Shown: positions 1-11,094 of the stretch, in pieces
How positions within the stretch are numbered: the first letter of the stretch is position 1
How the letters are laid out: every line of letters begins with the position of its first letter
Assembly: GCF_027172205.1 (NCBI RefSeq)
Contig: NC_070614.1
Location: forward strand, 46,378,001 to 46,442,000
Origin: Podarcis raffonei
Taxonomy: Eukaryota > Chordata > Lepidosauria > Squamata > Lacertidae
DNA: 64,000 nt
Reading direction: 5' to 3'
Made by a program: the position numbers and the translations under genes
Notes under the pieces: generated by a model
The model's database searches: none
What the model was told of the DNA's origin: nothing
What the model saw: the letters and a program-made list of their open reading frames with translations, nothing else

Positions 1-477
1 CTAGTTGACTGCTATGCTTTTCACTGATTCACAGCACTGAATTCTCATCACCTCTCATTCTATTCATCTGGCAAAATATTAGAGACATGATATGAATAGT
101 CCTTCATTTGGCTTATGATTCTCAGTAACTCATAAAACTCATCTTGAATGTAAGTTGGAACACTATAATCCCCTGAGTTCTTCTCTGGCTTGGATCTTGA
201 TTTGAGCCAGAGAATAACTCATCTTCTTTCTGTCTGACACTGCTGCAAGGCTTTGACCCCCTGCTCCCAGTTCGGCTGAGATACACATAGTGATTATCCC
301 AAGGCCACCCAGTGCATTTCATAGAAGAACATTTTTTTGAGTCCAGAACTCTCCACCTGAAATTGAACACTCATTCCAACACAGTACATTGGTAAAAGGG
401 AGAATAGGATGATGATAATGGTGGTGATTTCATTAGAAAGGAACTGGTTCAAAAGAACTAAATGAAATTCCTGTTTC
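1..477. other. Left edge, no gene seen
   Basis: I see no coding sequence or clear repeat here. The short open frame on the minus strand has no family resemblance. The stretch ends where an L2-type LINE begins. Confidence 0.4.
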
Positions 478-1794
478 AGTCCCTTCCAGTCGGGATTCAG
501 GCCTCATCATGGGACTGAAACTGCCTTGGTCGCACTGGTTGATGATCTCCGGCGGGCTAGGGACAAAGGTGAGAGCTGTTTCCTAGTTCTGCTGGATCTC
601 TCAGCGGCGTTTGATACCATCGACCATAACATCCTTCTGGACCGTCTGGAGGGGCTGGGAGCTGGGGGCACTGTCATACAGTGGTTCCGCTCCTTCCTCC
701 TGGGCCGTGTTCAGAAAGTGGTGGTGGGGGATGAGTGTTCAGACCCCTGGGCTCTCACTTGTGGGGTGCCTCAGGGTTCTGTCCTCTCCCCCATGCTTTT
801 CAACATTTACATGCAGCCGCTGGGAGAGATCATCAGGAGGTTTGGGCTGGGTGTTCATCAGTATGCGGATGATACCCAGCTCTACCTCTCTTTTAAATCA
901 GAACCAGTGAGGGCGGTGAAGGTCCTGTGTGAGTGTCTGGAGGCGGTTGGAGGATGGATGGCGGCTAACAGATTGAGGTTGAATCCTGACAAGACAGAAG
1001 TACTGTTTTTGGGGGACAGGAGGCGGGCAGGTGTGGAGGATTCCCTGGTCCTGAATGGGGTAACTGTGCCCCTGAAGGACCAGGTGCGCAGCCTGGGAGT
1101 CATTTTGGACTCACAGCTGTCCATGGAGGCACAGGTCAAATCTGTGTCCAGGGCAGCTGTTTACCAACTCCATCTGGTACGTAGGCTGAGACCCTATCTG
1201 CCTGCGGACTGTCTCGCCAGAGTGGTGCATGCTCTGGTTATCTCCCGCTTGGACTACTGCAATGCGCTCTACGTGGGGCTACCTTTGAAGGTGACTCGGA
1301 AACTACAACTAATCCAGAATGCGGCAGCTAGACTGGTGACTGGTGGCGGCCGCCGAGACCATATAACACCGGTCTTGAAAGACCTACATTGGCTCCCAGT
1401 ACGTTTCCGAGCACAATTCAAAGTGTTGGTGCTGACCTTTAAAGCCCTAAACGGCCTCGGTCCAGTATACCTGAAGGAGTGTCTCCACCCCCATCATTCT
1501 GCCCGGACACTGAGGTCCAGCGCCGAGGGCCTTCTGGCGGTTCCCTCATTGCGAGAAGCAAAGCTACAGGGAACCAGGCAGAGGGCCTTCTCGGTAGTGG
1601 CGCCCGCCCTGTGGAACGCCCTTCCAGCAGATGTCAAAGCGATAAACAACTACCTGACATTCAGAAGACATCTTAAGGCAGCCCTGTTCAGGGAAGTTTT
1701 TAGCGTGTGATATTTTACTGTATTTTTGGTTTCTATGGAAGCCGCCCAGAGTGGCTGGGGAGGCCGAGCCAGATGGGCGGGGTATAAATAATAA

Positions 1795-1824
<30 letters not shown>
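478..1824 (+). mobile_element. L2-clade LINE, 3' half with open RT to C-terminal frame
   Basis: A non-LTR retrotransposon, 5'-truncated. The frame is open from about 484 to the stop at 1708-1710 (about 408 codons); its first ATG comes late, so this is a piece of ORF2. RT motifs seen in order are LDLSAAFDTIDH, GVPQGSVLSPMLFN and HQYADDTQLY (catalytic YADD), then the C-terminal block LHWLPVRFRAQFK and APALWNALP typical of L2 relatives. The 3' UTR is short and ends in a (TTA)n array at about 1788-1824 instead of poly(A), as L2-type elements do. No stop or frameshift interrupts 1.2 kb, so the copy is young or its family was active recently. It could be placed in a neighbouring CR1/L2 subclade. 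Confidence 0.85.
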
Positions 1825-1828
<4 letters not shown>

Positions 1829-2452
1829 CATCAACCTTTGTATTAGAGAATTATTCTAACAATATCCCTGGAGACTGTCTCTCTAGAGCCCCACTAACGA
1901 TTTCAGATTCTCAATGCATTACTAAATGGGATTCCTCAAACCTGTCCTCTCTCATTTGCACACATTGGGAACAATTCAATTCTAACTACAAATGGGTGGG
2001 TTACTTGCCACAGAGCATGGCAGGAGGAAGATTTTTCAGTAGAGCTCATCTTTTAAGAAAACATGGACAGCTGAGATCAAAGAGGGTTGAAGAATGGAGT
2101 ATTTTACAAATCCAGTTTGATAGACAGACAGCAGGTTTCTTGACAGAACACAAAATAACATTGAGAATCTAGAAGCATCTTCTTTGCAACCATGCCTACA
2201 AATCCAGTATTGGACATGACTGGATTTTTGCTTGCTACAGTAAGTAAATGTTCATGTTTGTCAAAATTGTGTATTTGATTAAAGTCATTTAGTAGATTTA
2301 TATCCCATCCCAAATAAATGCCTAAAAAGTGTGGTGGGAAAGATGAATAAGGATTGTAAAGCACCACCTGTGTTTTGGGTTCAAAGTTCTGACTCTCACC
2401 ATTCTACTGTTCCTTCAAGACAATGTGCTGAGAGTGACGAGGGGAAAGTCTG
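1825..2452. other. Upstream region of the first OR
   Basis: No coding sequence is recognised. It should hold the promoter and 5' UTR exon or intron of the OR that starts at 2453. A pyrimidine-rich stretch ending in TTCCTTCAAG near 2410-2420 is a weak candidate splice acceptor, weaker than those of the other ORs here. Confidence 0.35.
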
Positions 2453-3424
2453 ATGGAGAACCAGAGCGTGTCTGAATTCATCTTGCTGGGCTTCTCCATT
2501 GACCGCCACGAAGAGATCCTTCTCGCCCTCTTCTTTTTGGTCCTCTACGTTGTGACCGTGCTGGGCAACATGGTCATCCTCTTTGTGGTGTTGGTGGATA
2601 GCCGGCTCCACACCCCAATGTATTTCTTCCTTGGCAACTTTGCTGCCCTAGATATCTTCTTCACCTCGGCCATCAGCCCACAGTTGCTGTGGAACCTCTT
2701 TTCCAACGACAAATCCATTTCTTTTGCTGGCTGCATGACCCAATCCTATTTCTACTTCTTTCTGGGCACGGTGGAGTTCATCCTCTTGACTTCCATGTCC
2801 TTTGACCGATATGCTGCCATCTGCAAACCCCTGCAGTATCATGCCATTATGAACAGCCAGGTGTGCATTCAAATGCTGGTGGGTTCCTGGCTGGGTGGAT
2901 TCCTCTCGGTCCTCTTTCCCACCATCCTGATCACCAGATTGTCATTCTGTAGGTCCAACGTCATCAATCATTTCTTTTGTGACAGCGGTCCACTGCTGGA
3001 ACTGTCGTGCAGCGATACCAGTTTCATTGAGCTGATGGACTTTTTTCTGTCTGCTGTTGTCATCATATGCTCATTAACTGTGACTCTGTTTTCCTACATG
3101 TTCATCATCTCAGCGGTAATGCACATCTCCAGCACCACTGGCCGGGCCAAGGCTTTCAACACCTGTGCTTCACACCTGACCATAATCTCCATCTCCTGCA
3201 GCATCAGCATCTTCATCTATGTTACACCTTCCCAGAAAGAGACCTTGGAAGTTCACAAAGTGCCTGCCGTTCTCACCACTATCGTCTGCCCCTTTCTGAA
3301 CCCATTTATCTTCACATTGAAAAATGACACTGTGAAGCAGGCACTGAAAGATGTGTTGAGGCAGTACAAGGTGTTGGTCACTCAAAAAGCTTGGGGCTCC
3401 TTGCAAAAGAAAAGGCCCATTTAA
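2453..3424 (+). CDS. Olfactory receptor, class II, family 6-like
   Basis: A seven-transmembrane odorant receptor of 323 aa, complete in one exon, expected in the plasma membrane or cilia of olfactory neurons and coupled to G-olf. Seen: N-glycosylation site NQS at residue 3, GN at 38-39 in TM1, PMYFFL at 55-60, the conserved TM3 Cys at 94, FDRYAAIC at 117-124 (Ala where most have Val), HFFCDS with Cys 176 in the second extracellular loop, KAFNTCASH at 233-241 in TM6, and NPFIF at 283-287, where the usual NPxxY tyrosine is Phe. The C-terminal tail, up to KKRPI, is somewhat longer than normal. Start chosen as the first ATG; it places the glycosylation site at the expected distance. The nearest relative in the window is the OR at 8672-9640. 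An AATAAA lies at 3622-3627. Confidence 0.95.
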   Translation: MENQSVSEFILLGFSIDRHEEILLALFFLVLYVVTVLGNMVILFVVLVDSRLHTPMYFFLGNFAALDIFFTSAISPQLLWNLFSNDKSISFAGCMTQSYFYFFLGTVEFILLTSMSFDRYAAICKPLQYHAIMNSQVCIQMLVGSWLGGFLSVLFPTILITRLSFCRSNVINHFFCDSGPLLELSCSDTSFIELMDFFLSAVVIICSLTVTLFSYMFIISAVMHISSTTGRAKAFNTCASHLTIISISCSISIFIYVTPSQKETLEVHKVPAVLTTIVCPFLNPFIFTLKNDTVKQALKDVLRQYKVLVTQKAWGSLQKKRPI

Positions 3425-4340
3425 GTAAGTTTGGAGGTGATTCATAGGCACAAGCGGAAAATGGAAGAAGCTAAAACAACATCCAGTTGTTTTGTTTGGG
3501 AGTAACTGTGTAGTCACTGTGATTAAAGGGAGGAGAGGCAATGGCAGATGTAGATAAATTCTCTATTTTATTTGTGTAATTTTTTATTTTTTTATGCTTT
3601 ATTGAAACTTCTCAGTGAGAAAATAAAGTGAATGAATAGAAAAGAAAAACGACAAAAAGAAAAAGAAGAAAACTTGAAATTGTGATAGGATACAAAACAT
3701 AGGTTTATAAGTAATACTGTATATATACCATTTTGGGAGGGGATTTAAAATTCTCAGATATTATTATTTTAAACCATACACCTCTTATATGAAGTTTGAC
3801 AGCATATAAATGTAGATGGATTCTCCATGCCCTAACTTCTGCCAAAAACTGATACTGATCATTGCAAGGGTTTGGACTAGATGAGACTTGGGCCCCTTTC
3901 AACTCTTCGAGTCTATGATTGGAAAGATAATACCATGGTCCCCTTTGAACAACGGACCAAAGATATGACAACTCTTGCAATGTATGAATGGATTGCTTTT
4001 AGATGCTGATGGTATATGGATAAATACAATGGTATTTGGAATGCATTTATTAAAAATATATAATGTCTTTCATATTGTTTGTAAATCTCTATTTCCTTTT
4101 AAAAATACCCCCCACTTTAAACATGGTGCATCTGTGTGAAATGCAGTACGTAACTCGAGAAAGGTGAACTTGTGGACTAGCTGACATTGCCTGGCACAAA
4201 TTCTCATCAGTGATGGTCAATAAGGCCTCAGTGGTCAGGGATTGTGGGAGCAACATTTAGAGGGCCACATGTTCCCTGTCCCTGATATGAATAAACTGAC
4301 TACAATCAGGCTTCTTCTGGGTTAGGGTGCTGAGGAAACA

Positions 4341-4402
4341 TTGAAAAATGACACTGTGAAGCAGGAACTGAAAGATGTGTTGAGGCAATACAAGGTGTTG
4401 AT
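4341..4402 (+). pseudogene. OR C-terminal fragment in the second tandem unit
   Basis: The bases encode a LKNDTVKQELKDVLRQYKVL-like tail, matching the end of the OR at 2453-3424 (about 3316-3377) with a few substitutions. There is no upstream coding part, so it was born as a 3' fragment. The reading frame is then cut by the MITE at 4403. Sequence matching the rest of the OR tail and its 3' UTR resumes after the MITE. Confidence 0.85.
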
Positions 4403-4628
4403 TACAGTGGTACCTCGGGTTAAGAACTTAATTCGTTCTGGAGGTCCATTCTTAACCTGAAACTGTTCTTAACCTGAGGTACCACTTTAGCTAATGGGGC
4501 CTCCTGCTGCTGCCACCACCCCAAAATTTCTGTTCTCATCCTGAAGCAAAGTTCTTAACCCAAGGTACTATTTCTGGGGTTAGCGGAGTCTGTAACCTGA
4601 AGCATCTGTGACCCAAGGTACCACTGTA
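4403..4628 (+). mobile_element. Tigger-like MITE
   Basis: Begins TA-CAGTGGTACCTCGGGTTAAG and ends GGTACCACTG-TA, with inverted-repeat ends and TA on both sides as in Tc1/mariner (pogo/Tigger) elements. No transposase is present. Internal sub-repeats of the type TCTTAACCTGA make it partly palindromic. Three similar copies lie at 15997, 50588 and, as a variant subfamily, 18071/32406. Confidence 0.8.
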
Positions 4629-5045
4629 CTCCACAAATTTGAGATCCATGGAGGGAAAAAAGGCCCTTTTCAACAAGTTTGGAGGTGACTTAGAGGATCA
4701 AGGAGAGAATGAAATGAAATGAAACAACATCCAGTTTTGCTTGGGAGTAAGTGTGTAATCACTGTGATTAAAAGGAGGAAAGGCAATAGCAGATGAAGTT
4801 AAATTCTCTATTTTTTATTAAAAAAACAAAACAAAACACTTTGACCATGATGCATGTGTGAAATGAGGTATATAAATTAAGGAAGCTGAACGTGTGGACC
4901 TGCTTACATTGCTGGACATGAGCTCTCATCAGTACCAGCCGGTTTGACCCAGTGGTCAGGGATTGCGGGAGCAACATTTTGGGGGTCACCAGTTCTCTAT
5001 CCCTAATATAAATGAACTGACCATGACTGGGCTTCTCCTGGGCAA

Positions 5046-5747
5046 GGACACTGCTATAACACCGTAGGTCACCTTTTATTGGCTGGTAGCAGATTTAGAA
5101 CATACCGGATAAAATACTTTCCCACAAAATACTAAACTTCTGGAGCTCACTGGTGTGACAAGTGGTTTTTAGATTGTTTCATAAGGATATGAGGGAGGGA
5201 AATCGCAGAACAACAAAAGAGTATTGTTGCTGAGGCAGAGTCCAGGGATGGTGAACCTCAGGCCCAATGACTGACAGCAGCGCTTCATGTCCCTTTCTGG
5301 CCCTTAGGACTATTTTCAGGCCACCCCCCTAACCAATCCTGCTTCACAACCTTCTTGAGTGTTTCCCCCCAGCTACAATGTATCCCTGAACCCTGATAAA
5401 GTCTCTTGCTAAACTGGATGTAGGATGGAGGTGTCTGTGTGTACAGTGGTAAAATTAACATTCATGGCTCCATCCACTTAAAACTCTTAGCTGACGCATC
5501 ATTGGTATGTGGCCCTGAGAGGGTTGCCCAGCATTGCATGTGACCTTTGGGCTGAAAAGGTCCCCCATCCCTGGACTACTCAGTGTAGGCCACAAGATTA
5601 TGGGCTACACAGGAAGCTGTCTTATTCTGAGACAGGTCATTGGTCCATCTAGTTCAGAATTGTCTTCACTGACTGACAGGTGCTCACTGAAGACAACACT
5701 GAGCTTGATGGATCAATGTTCTAACACTGATCCATCAAGCCAGTGTG
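5046..5747. other. Intergenic, decayed repeats
   Basis: No gene seen. About 5240-5340 (CAGGGATGGTGAACCTCAGGCCC onward) resembles a dispersed repeat also seen near 9925-10010. 5635-5690 (GGTCATTGGTCCATCTAGTTCAG) is the body of a squamate SINE-like repeat that recurs at 6345. Confidence 0.4.
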
Positions 5748-6000
5748 GAGAGCCAGTGTGGTGTAGTGCTTAAGAGCGGTAGTCTCATAATCTGGGGAAC
5801 CGGGTTCGCGTCTCCGCTCCTCCACATGCAGCTGCTGGGTGACCTTGGGCTGGTCACACTTCCCTGAAGTCTCTCAGCCCCACTCACCTCACAGAGTGTT
5901 TGTTGTGGGGGAGGAAGGGAAAGGAGAATGTTAGCCGCGTTGTGACTCCTTCCGGTAGTGATAAAGCGGGATATCAAATCCAAACTCTTCTTCCTCTTCT
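5748..6000 (+). mobile_element. tRNA-headed CORE/MIR-like SINE
   Basis: A pol III-type head is visible: A-box-like TGTAGTGCTTAAGAG at about 5763 and B-box-like CGGGTTCGCGTCTC at about 5802. The CORE-like block CTGGGTGACCTTGGGCTGGTCAC follows, then CCCACTCACCTCACAGAG, and the tail AAATCCAAACTCTTCTTC. A reverse copy of the same family lies at 14019-14257. Confidence 0.8.
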
Positions 6001-8671
6001 AATGGGAATTTTGATTTGATGCAGCTGTATATAACTTTCTAGTTTTTGTGTTTTTTAAATCAAGGTCAATACCATATGAAGGCACATGATGCCACCACTG
6101 AAACTAAGTAGTGTCTGGTCAGTGGTTAGATGGATTACCACTTGAGAACTATATGCACACGCCACCTTGGATTCCATGATGGAAGAAAGGCAGAATGTAC
6201 GCATAAGAAAGGAAATAATAAAATTCAGAATTTTTGTTATGTATAGACACAGTGCGGGAACCATGTAGATGCAAGCCTTGGCATGATGACTGGAAAATAT
6301 ACAGATTTGCTAAAAAGCATAGAAATATAGGGAACTGCCTTTCACCAAGTCAGATCCTTGGTCCATCTGGCTCAGTACTGTCCACAGCGATTGGAAAAAG
6401 ATTCCCAAAGCTTCAGAAAGAGGTTTTCTCCTTGCTCCAATGCAACCATAACTCTAATGCCAGCCCTGTCAGGAGATCCCAAGGGGCAAAACCTGGGACC
6501 TTCAGCGTGCACAATATGTGCCCTACCACTGAACTTCTGTCCTGAAGTCTCATTAAATTCGGTGGTAGATGTGCTTCACCTTGTAGGGTGACAAATAATG
6601 GACTCCCTTAGCTTCCTGTTAACAAGTAAGCCTTGCCTTGGAATGTTCTTCTGATTGCATCCCTAGAGAAGATGAATAGAATCATCTTAGGAAAGTGAAC
6701 ACACAACGGATTGAGAAAGTAGGCTGCAGAAGGGGAGGAGGGATGAGATTTTGGGTGAGAAAAAGCTTCAGATTTTCCTGTAGAGTACAAATTGAACATT
6801 GACTTCTTGTTCAACTTGTGGACTCACCTCACTTCCCATTTTTCCTTTAAATACTTTTGGAATAATGTCTCTCCTGTCAGTAAGTGGACCTTTTTCTGTC
6901 TCATTCCCTTTCCTTCCAATCCATTCTGCCTATACATTTTCTATCAATCAACTCCACACAAACAGCATTTGTATTTTAGGAGGAAAACACCCCCAAATGT
7001 TGTGATCTCTTATTGAAGAGGATGTTCATTTAAGCTCCCAAAAATTCATGCTTAAAACACTAGTAAGAAGGGAAAGTGCGGACTGACCGTTTCATGCTGT
7101 CTCAGTTGTTTTCCTGGAACAACAATATTTCCATTTCTATATGCTTCCAAAATGGATTAAGCTAATGGTAGATTAAGCTAATACTACATGAAGTGGTTTG
7201 TGGGAAGTGTGACACTTCAGCCACAAGGGCTGAAGACCAAATGACCTTTGAGGTTCCTTCCTTTCAATGTAGTGATTCAGCAAAGTCATTTCGAACTCAG
7301 GGGGACTTACTTCTGAGTCTTACGAATGTGCTGTTAGACAATTAAAAAGAGGATAGATGGTCATTCACCACTAGATGGATACAGCAAAGAAGAAGAGCAC
7401 CTAGGGTCTCTCATTAAATGAAATGGAACTAAAAGGAACATCACACTGCATCTTGTTCATATGCTAAAGTGAGTATTTTTACACAGCCGTTTTTCACTGT
7501 TGCCTTCCATTTATATTGTAGGATGAGGCTAGTCTTTCTTGTGTGAATAATCTGGAGGGTTCTACTAAACAAAAAAAAGTGTACAAACATGTTGATAATG
7601 GGAAAGAATGTGCACAAAAAGGGTATTACTTTGTTTTCAGGACAAATCAGAAGTCACTTTGTAAAGTTTGGATTATATGCCACAGTCCCCTCCTCCTGTT
7701 GTCCTCTCTAAGCCTCTTGGGTCAATTGTCTTACAGTTTTAAAACCACAATCAGTGAACAAATGCTGTAGATCAGTAGGGGTGCCACGTGTCTGAAATTC
7801 CCTGGACATATATGGAATATTGTAGTTGGTAGCATTGTCTGGGTGGAAATTGGCAGAAATATATGGCAAAATCTGGATGTATAGCAACCCATGTCAACAG
7901 TGTCATTTTTGCTGATTTCCCATAAAAATGGCTCAACAACTTTTCTGTCTGGATTTTCACTATTTAAAATATGGCAACCCTAAAATAAGGTTGATCAGGA
8001 GCTACTGGGAGTTGTGTAGCTGATTTGCAGTAGACCAGAAAGGGTTTCAAACTCCCAATCATTGGGCATTGAGAGCAACAAAATTGCTTCTTCTGCTGAA
8101 TTGGACTGTGGAAATGAAGAAAGCTAACCAAGAGAGTACTTCTCAGTTTAGCTCAGTTCCACTCAGAGGCACCAAGGTCTCTCAGTCTATTTGGAAGTCT
8201 TTTCCACCTGGTTCTGCTTGGTAGATCTTAGGATTATAGTTCATCATCATCATCATCCAAAATAGATCTGACAAGTCAGAAATCTGCACACCCCTGCTGT
8301 AGATCATCAGGTTGTGGTTGTAGATGGGGGATGAGGAGGGAGGAAGAAGAAGTACAGTTTTCAATGCTGATATACAATCCTTAAAACTGTATTTGAAATT
8401 TAGGCAGCCGAATCTGTATATGATTCCATGGGCTCCCAGATTTCATTAGAAACTTTTAGGCAGATGCTGGATGGAAGCCTTTCAGGGATGGTGTAGCAAC
8501 ACATAGCCTACATCAGCAGGGAGTTGGTCTACAAGATTTCTGAGGTCCCTTCCAACTCTTTGAAACTCAAACCTGTGCTAGAAATTAATTCTATTGCATG
8601 CCAATTTATGGAGGCAAATTCTCTTTGTGTTTGTTTGTTTGTGTGTTTTGTTTTGTTTTGCAAGATTAGAG
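6001..8671. other. Intergenic upstream of the second OR
   Basis: No gene is seen. 6335-6545 holds a reverse-oriented tRNA-like SINE: GTCAGATCCTTGGTCCATCTG in the body and AACCTGGGACCTTC...CTACCACTGAAC, the complement of B and A boxes, at its right end. A CR1-like 3' tail (GAGGTCCCTTCCAACTCTTTG) ends near 8570. Just before the next OR a T-rich run with TTTTGCAAG at about 8656-8664 can serve as the 3' splice acceptor of the 5' UTR intron. Confidence 0.45.
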
Positions 8672-9640
8672 ATGGGAAACCACACCGGATATGAAGACTT
8701 CATCCTGATAGGTTTTCTGATGCAACGTGAAGCAGAGATTCTGTTGGCAACAGTTCTCATAGCTGTGTACATCTTGACACTGTTGGGTAACATGGTCGTT
8801 CTGTTCATTACCTCCACCAACAGCAGCCTCCATACACCCATGTACTTCTTCCTTGGAAACCTCTCCATCCTGGACCTTGCTTTTTCGACTGTGACTGTTC
8901 CGAGCTTGCTAAGGGGCCTTCTTTCTGGAGCCAAGACCATTTCTTTTGCTAGCTGCATGGCCCAATCCTACTTCTATTTCTTTTTGGCCACAGTGGAGTA
9001 CTTCCTCTTGACGTCCATGTCCTATGACCGTTACGTGGCCATATGCAACCCATTACGTTACCCCATCATTATGAATGGCCAGGTTTGTGTCCAATTGGTA
9101 TTGGTCTGCTGGCTGGGTGGGTTCATCTCTGTCCTCTATCCAACCATCATGATCACCAAGTTCTCCTATTGCAAGTCCCATGTCATTGACCACTTCTTCT
9201 GTGACAGTGAGCCTCTACTGAAACTATCCTGTACCGATATAGGCTTGATACAGATAATCACTTTTCTGCTGTCAACAATGGTCATCCTCTGCTCCTTGGT
9301 TCTAACTCTCATCTCCTATGTGTACATTGTCTCCACCATTTTGGCCATACCCACTGGCACTGGGAGGAAGAAGGCCTTCAACACATGCGCCTCTCATCTC
9401 ACCTTGTTCCTAATGGCTGTAAGCATCTCCATCTTACTGTATGTGATCCCATCTAAGAAATCTGCTTTGGGAGCTCGCAAGGTTCCGGCATTACTGAGTA
9501 GTATAGTCAACCCATTCCTGAGTCCTTTCGTGTATACACTGAGAAATGATTTGGTCAAGGGCATCTTGCAAGGGATTTTTGGTCAGGGTAAAGCTTCAGG
9601 GACTCAGAAGCTTCGGAAGCTGCTCGTGAATCATGCTTAA
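8672..9640 (+). CDS. Olfactory receptor, class II, family 6-like
   Basis: A 322-aa single-exon odorant receptor. An in-frame ATG lies 26 codons upstream (8594), but the extension crosses a T-rich acceptor-like tract and would put a hydrophobic stretch before the normal N-terminus, so I start at MGNHTGYEDF. Seen: NHT glycosylation site at residue 3, LLGN at 37-40, PMYFFLGN in TM2, [13 protein letters not shown] at 118-130, FCDSEPLLKLSC in the second extracellular loop, KKAFNTCASH in TM6. In TM7 the usual NPFIY is SPFVY, so the conserved Asn is replaced by Ser. The tail ends KLLVNHA. Closest relative in the window is the OR at 2453-3424; both lie on the plus strand at the cluster's left end. 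Confidence 0.95.
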   Translation: MGNHTGYEDFILIGFLMQREAEILLATVLIAVYILTLLGNMVVLFITSTNSSLHTPMYFFLGNLSILDLAFSTVTVPSLLRGLLSGAKTISFASCMAQSYFYFFLATVEYFLLTSMSYDRYVAICNPLRYPIIMNGQVCVQLVLVCWLGGFISVLYPTIMITKFSYCKSHVIDHFFCDSEPLLKLSCTDIGLIQIITFLLSTMVILCSLVLTLISYVYIVSTILAIPTGTGRKKAFNTCASHLTLFLMAVSISILLYVIPSKKSALGARKVPALLSSIVNPFLSPFVYTLRNDLVKGILQGIFGQGKASGTQKLRKLLVNHA

Positions 9641-10704
9641 TTTTGTGGGCAAAGCACTGACTTCAGTACATAGCTGGAACTTTCCAATGACCCTCATGTT
9701 CAATTCCGCAATATTCTGTCTTCAGCTACACTTTTTCAATGTAAGCTCTTGTTCGCTTGTGAGAAGATCACCAGAAACTTTGTATGATAGAAAGAATTGT
9801 GGTGATTTTACCTGCACTTATACCTTACAGTTGAACTAAATGTACTGTAGTGGACCATAACGTCATTCTCTGAGATGAAGAGGGAACTATATAGTCCTAA
9901 GACAGGTGCATTTTGTTTAGCAGGGGTGAGCTACCTCAGGCTTGGGAGACAAATGTAGTTCTCCTGGCCTCTCTTTTTGATTTTCAGGACTTTCTCCAAA
10001 CCACACACCATGTATGAGTGGAACATATCATTGAACTATGATAATGCCTTTTCAGTAGCCAGATTTAGAAGGTGGAGGAGATTTTTAACTGGTGTTATTT
10101 TCAGACAGTTGAGAGTCAGAAACTTTTCCTGATCCACTACAAATCAACCAGAGATTTAACAGTAGTTATTCTAATATATCTTCTGCCCATCCCTGGAATT
10201 TAATACTATTTATTGATCTATATAATGAATCAACATTAGAATGCACACAGAGAGGTGACAAAATGTACACAGTAATGGAATGCATTTCCTAGACCTTGCA
10301 GCTAAGTGCTGCCCTTCTGCTTTGTAAAGTAGCACACACACACACGGTTTCAGGCTTAAATATAGCCTGGTTGAAGGAGAATGATTATTGGCATGTAGTT
10401 TAAAGTGGATTTGTGTGTTGAAGGGGTAAGAGTCCAGCTAAGCATGGGGAGACTTGCGATCATATCCCTACTCAGCCATAAGTTAATGAAGTGATTTGTG
10501 GATTTCTGCTTCACTCCTTGGAGTAAAAGGAGAATAAAGTAAATTAATGAAATGAAATGCAAAATCAAATGCACCTGAAATACATTTTTGTTCAAGTGCT
10601 TGGAATATATTGTGAATTGCACCCAGAAAACTGGTTTTTCCAGCAGTTTGTTGAAACTACTTATTTGGTTGGTAGTACAAACTATGTATTTCGTTGGTAG
10701 TACT
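9641..10704. other. Intergenic, no gene seen
   Basis: Only a decayed dispersed repeat near 9925-10010 and a short CA run at about 10331-10345 are visible. No coding frame with family resemblance. Confidence 0.4.
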
Positions 10705-10838
10705 CAAACCAATGGCTCCAAGTTACAAGAAAGGAGATTCAAACTAAACACCAGGAGGAACTTTCTGAGGGTAAGAGCTGTTCTACAGTGAAATGAACTC
10801 CCTTGGAAGGTTGTGGACTCTCCTTCATGGAAAGTTCT
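10705..10838 (+). mobile_element. CR1 LINE fragment
   Basis: The run with CAAGTTACAAGAAAGGAGAT, CTTTCTGAGGGTAAGAGCTG and GTGGACTCTCCTTCATGGA matches, in the same order, the better-preserved CR1 3' region at 56880-57000. It is short and truncated on both sides. Confidence 0.8.
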
Positions 10839-11094
10839 ATCAAGAACTGTACTCGCAGGAAAGCATGGTTGCTGACACAGCCATTGACGGCATCCAGACT
10901 CTGCCTATCTTGGAAGAGTTAGATGTCCTTCCTTCCTCTGATGAGCTGAAGAACACCATCAACTCCCAGGATAAGACAGAATCCCAACAGAAGTGTTGAA
11001 GGCCTGCCTCAACTCTTCCCTCAGGGTGCACCTCCACACCTTTTCTTGCAACGTTGGGAAACAGGATCCATGCCACAAGACATGCATGACCCCA
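10839..11094 (+). mobile_element. LINE reverse-transcriptase fragment (RT N-terminal region)
   Basis: Translated pieces FYQELYSQESM, LEELDVLPSSDELKNTI and, in another frame, VLKACLNSSL...LHTF resemble the region ahead of the RT fingers in a group of vertebrate non-LTR elements (the block before and after DKTPGSDGIP). The frame is broken at least once and the block is cut by the LTR fossil at 11095. Family assignment is uncertain; it may be older than the neighbouring CR1. Confidence 0.5.

Larger units (their letters stand above)
3316..5045 (+). repeat. Imperfect tandem duplication of the 3' end of the first OR and its flank
   Basis: Unit 1 (3316-4335) starts in the last coding part of the OR. 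Unit 2 (4341-5045) starts with the same bases and continues through the 3' UTR (TTTGGAGGTGA, AACATCCAGTT, CACTGTGATTAAA recur in the same order) and then the downstream block with GTGGTCAGGGATTG and GGGAGCAACATTT. Unit 1 carries about 500 extra bases (3583-4105) including a CR1-like tail near 3865-3925; unit 2 carries a MITE. The units are clearly diverged, so the duplication is not recent. Confidence 0.8.

Noticed and set aside
8594-8671. N-terminal extension of the OR at 8672 (26 codons, hydrophobic)
   Set aside because: It crosses a T-rich acceptor-like tract and is not shared by other ORs; the internal ATG gives the normal N-terminus with the glycosylation site.
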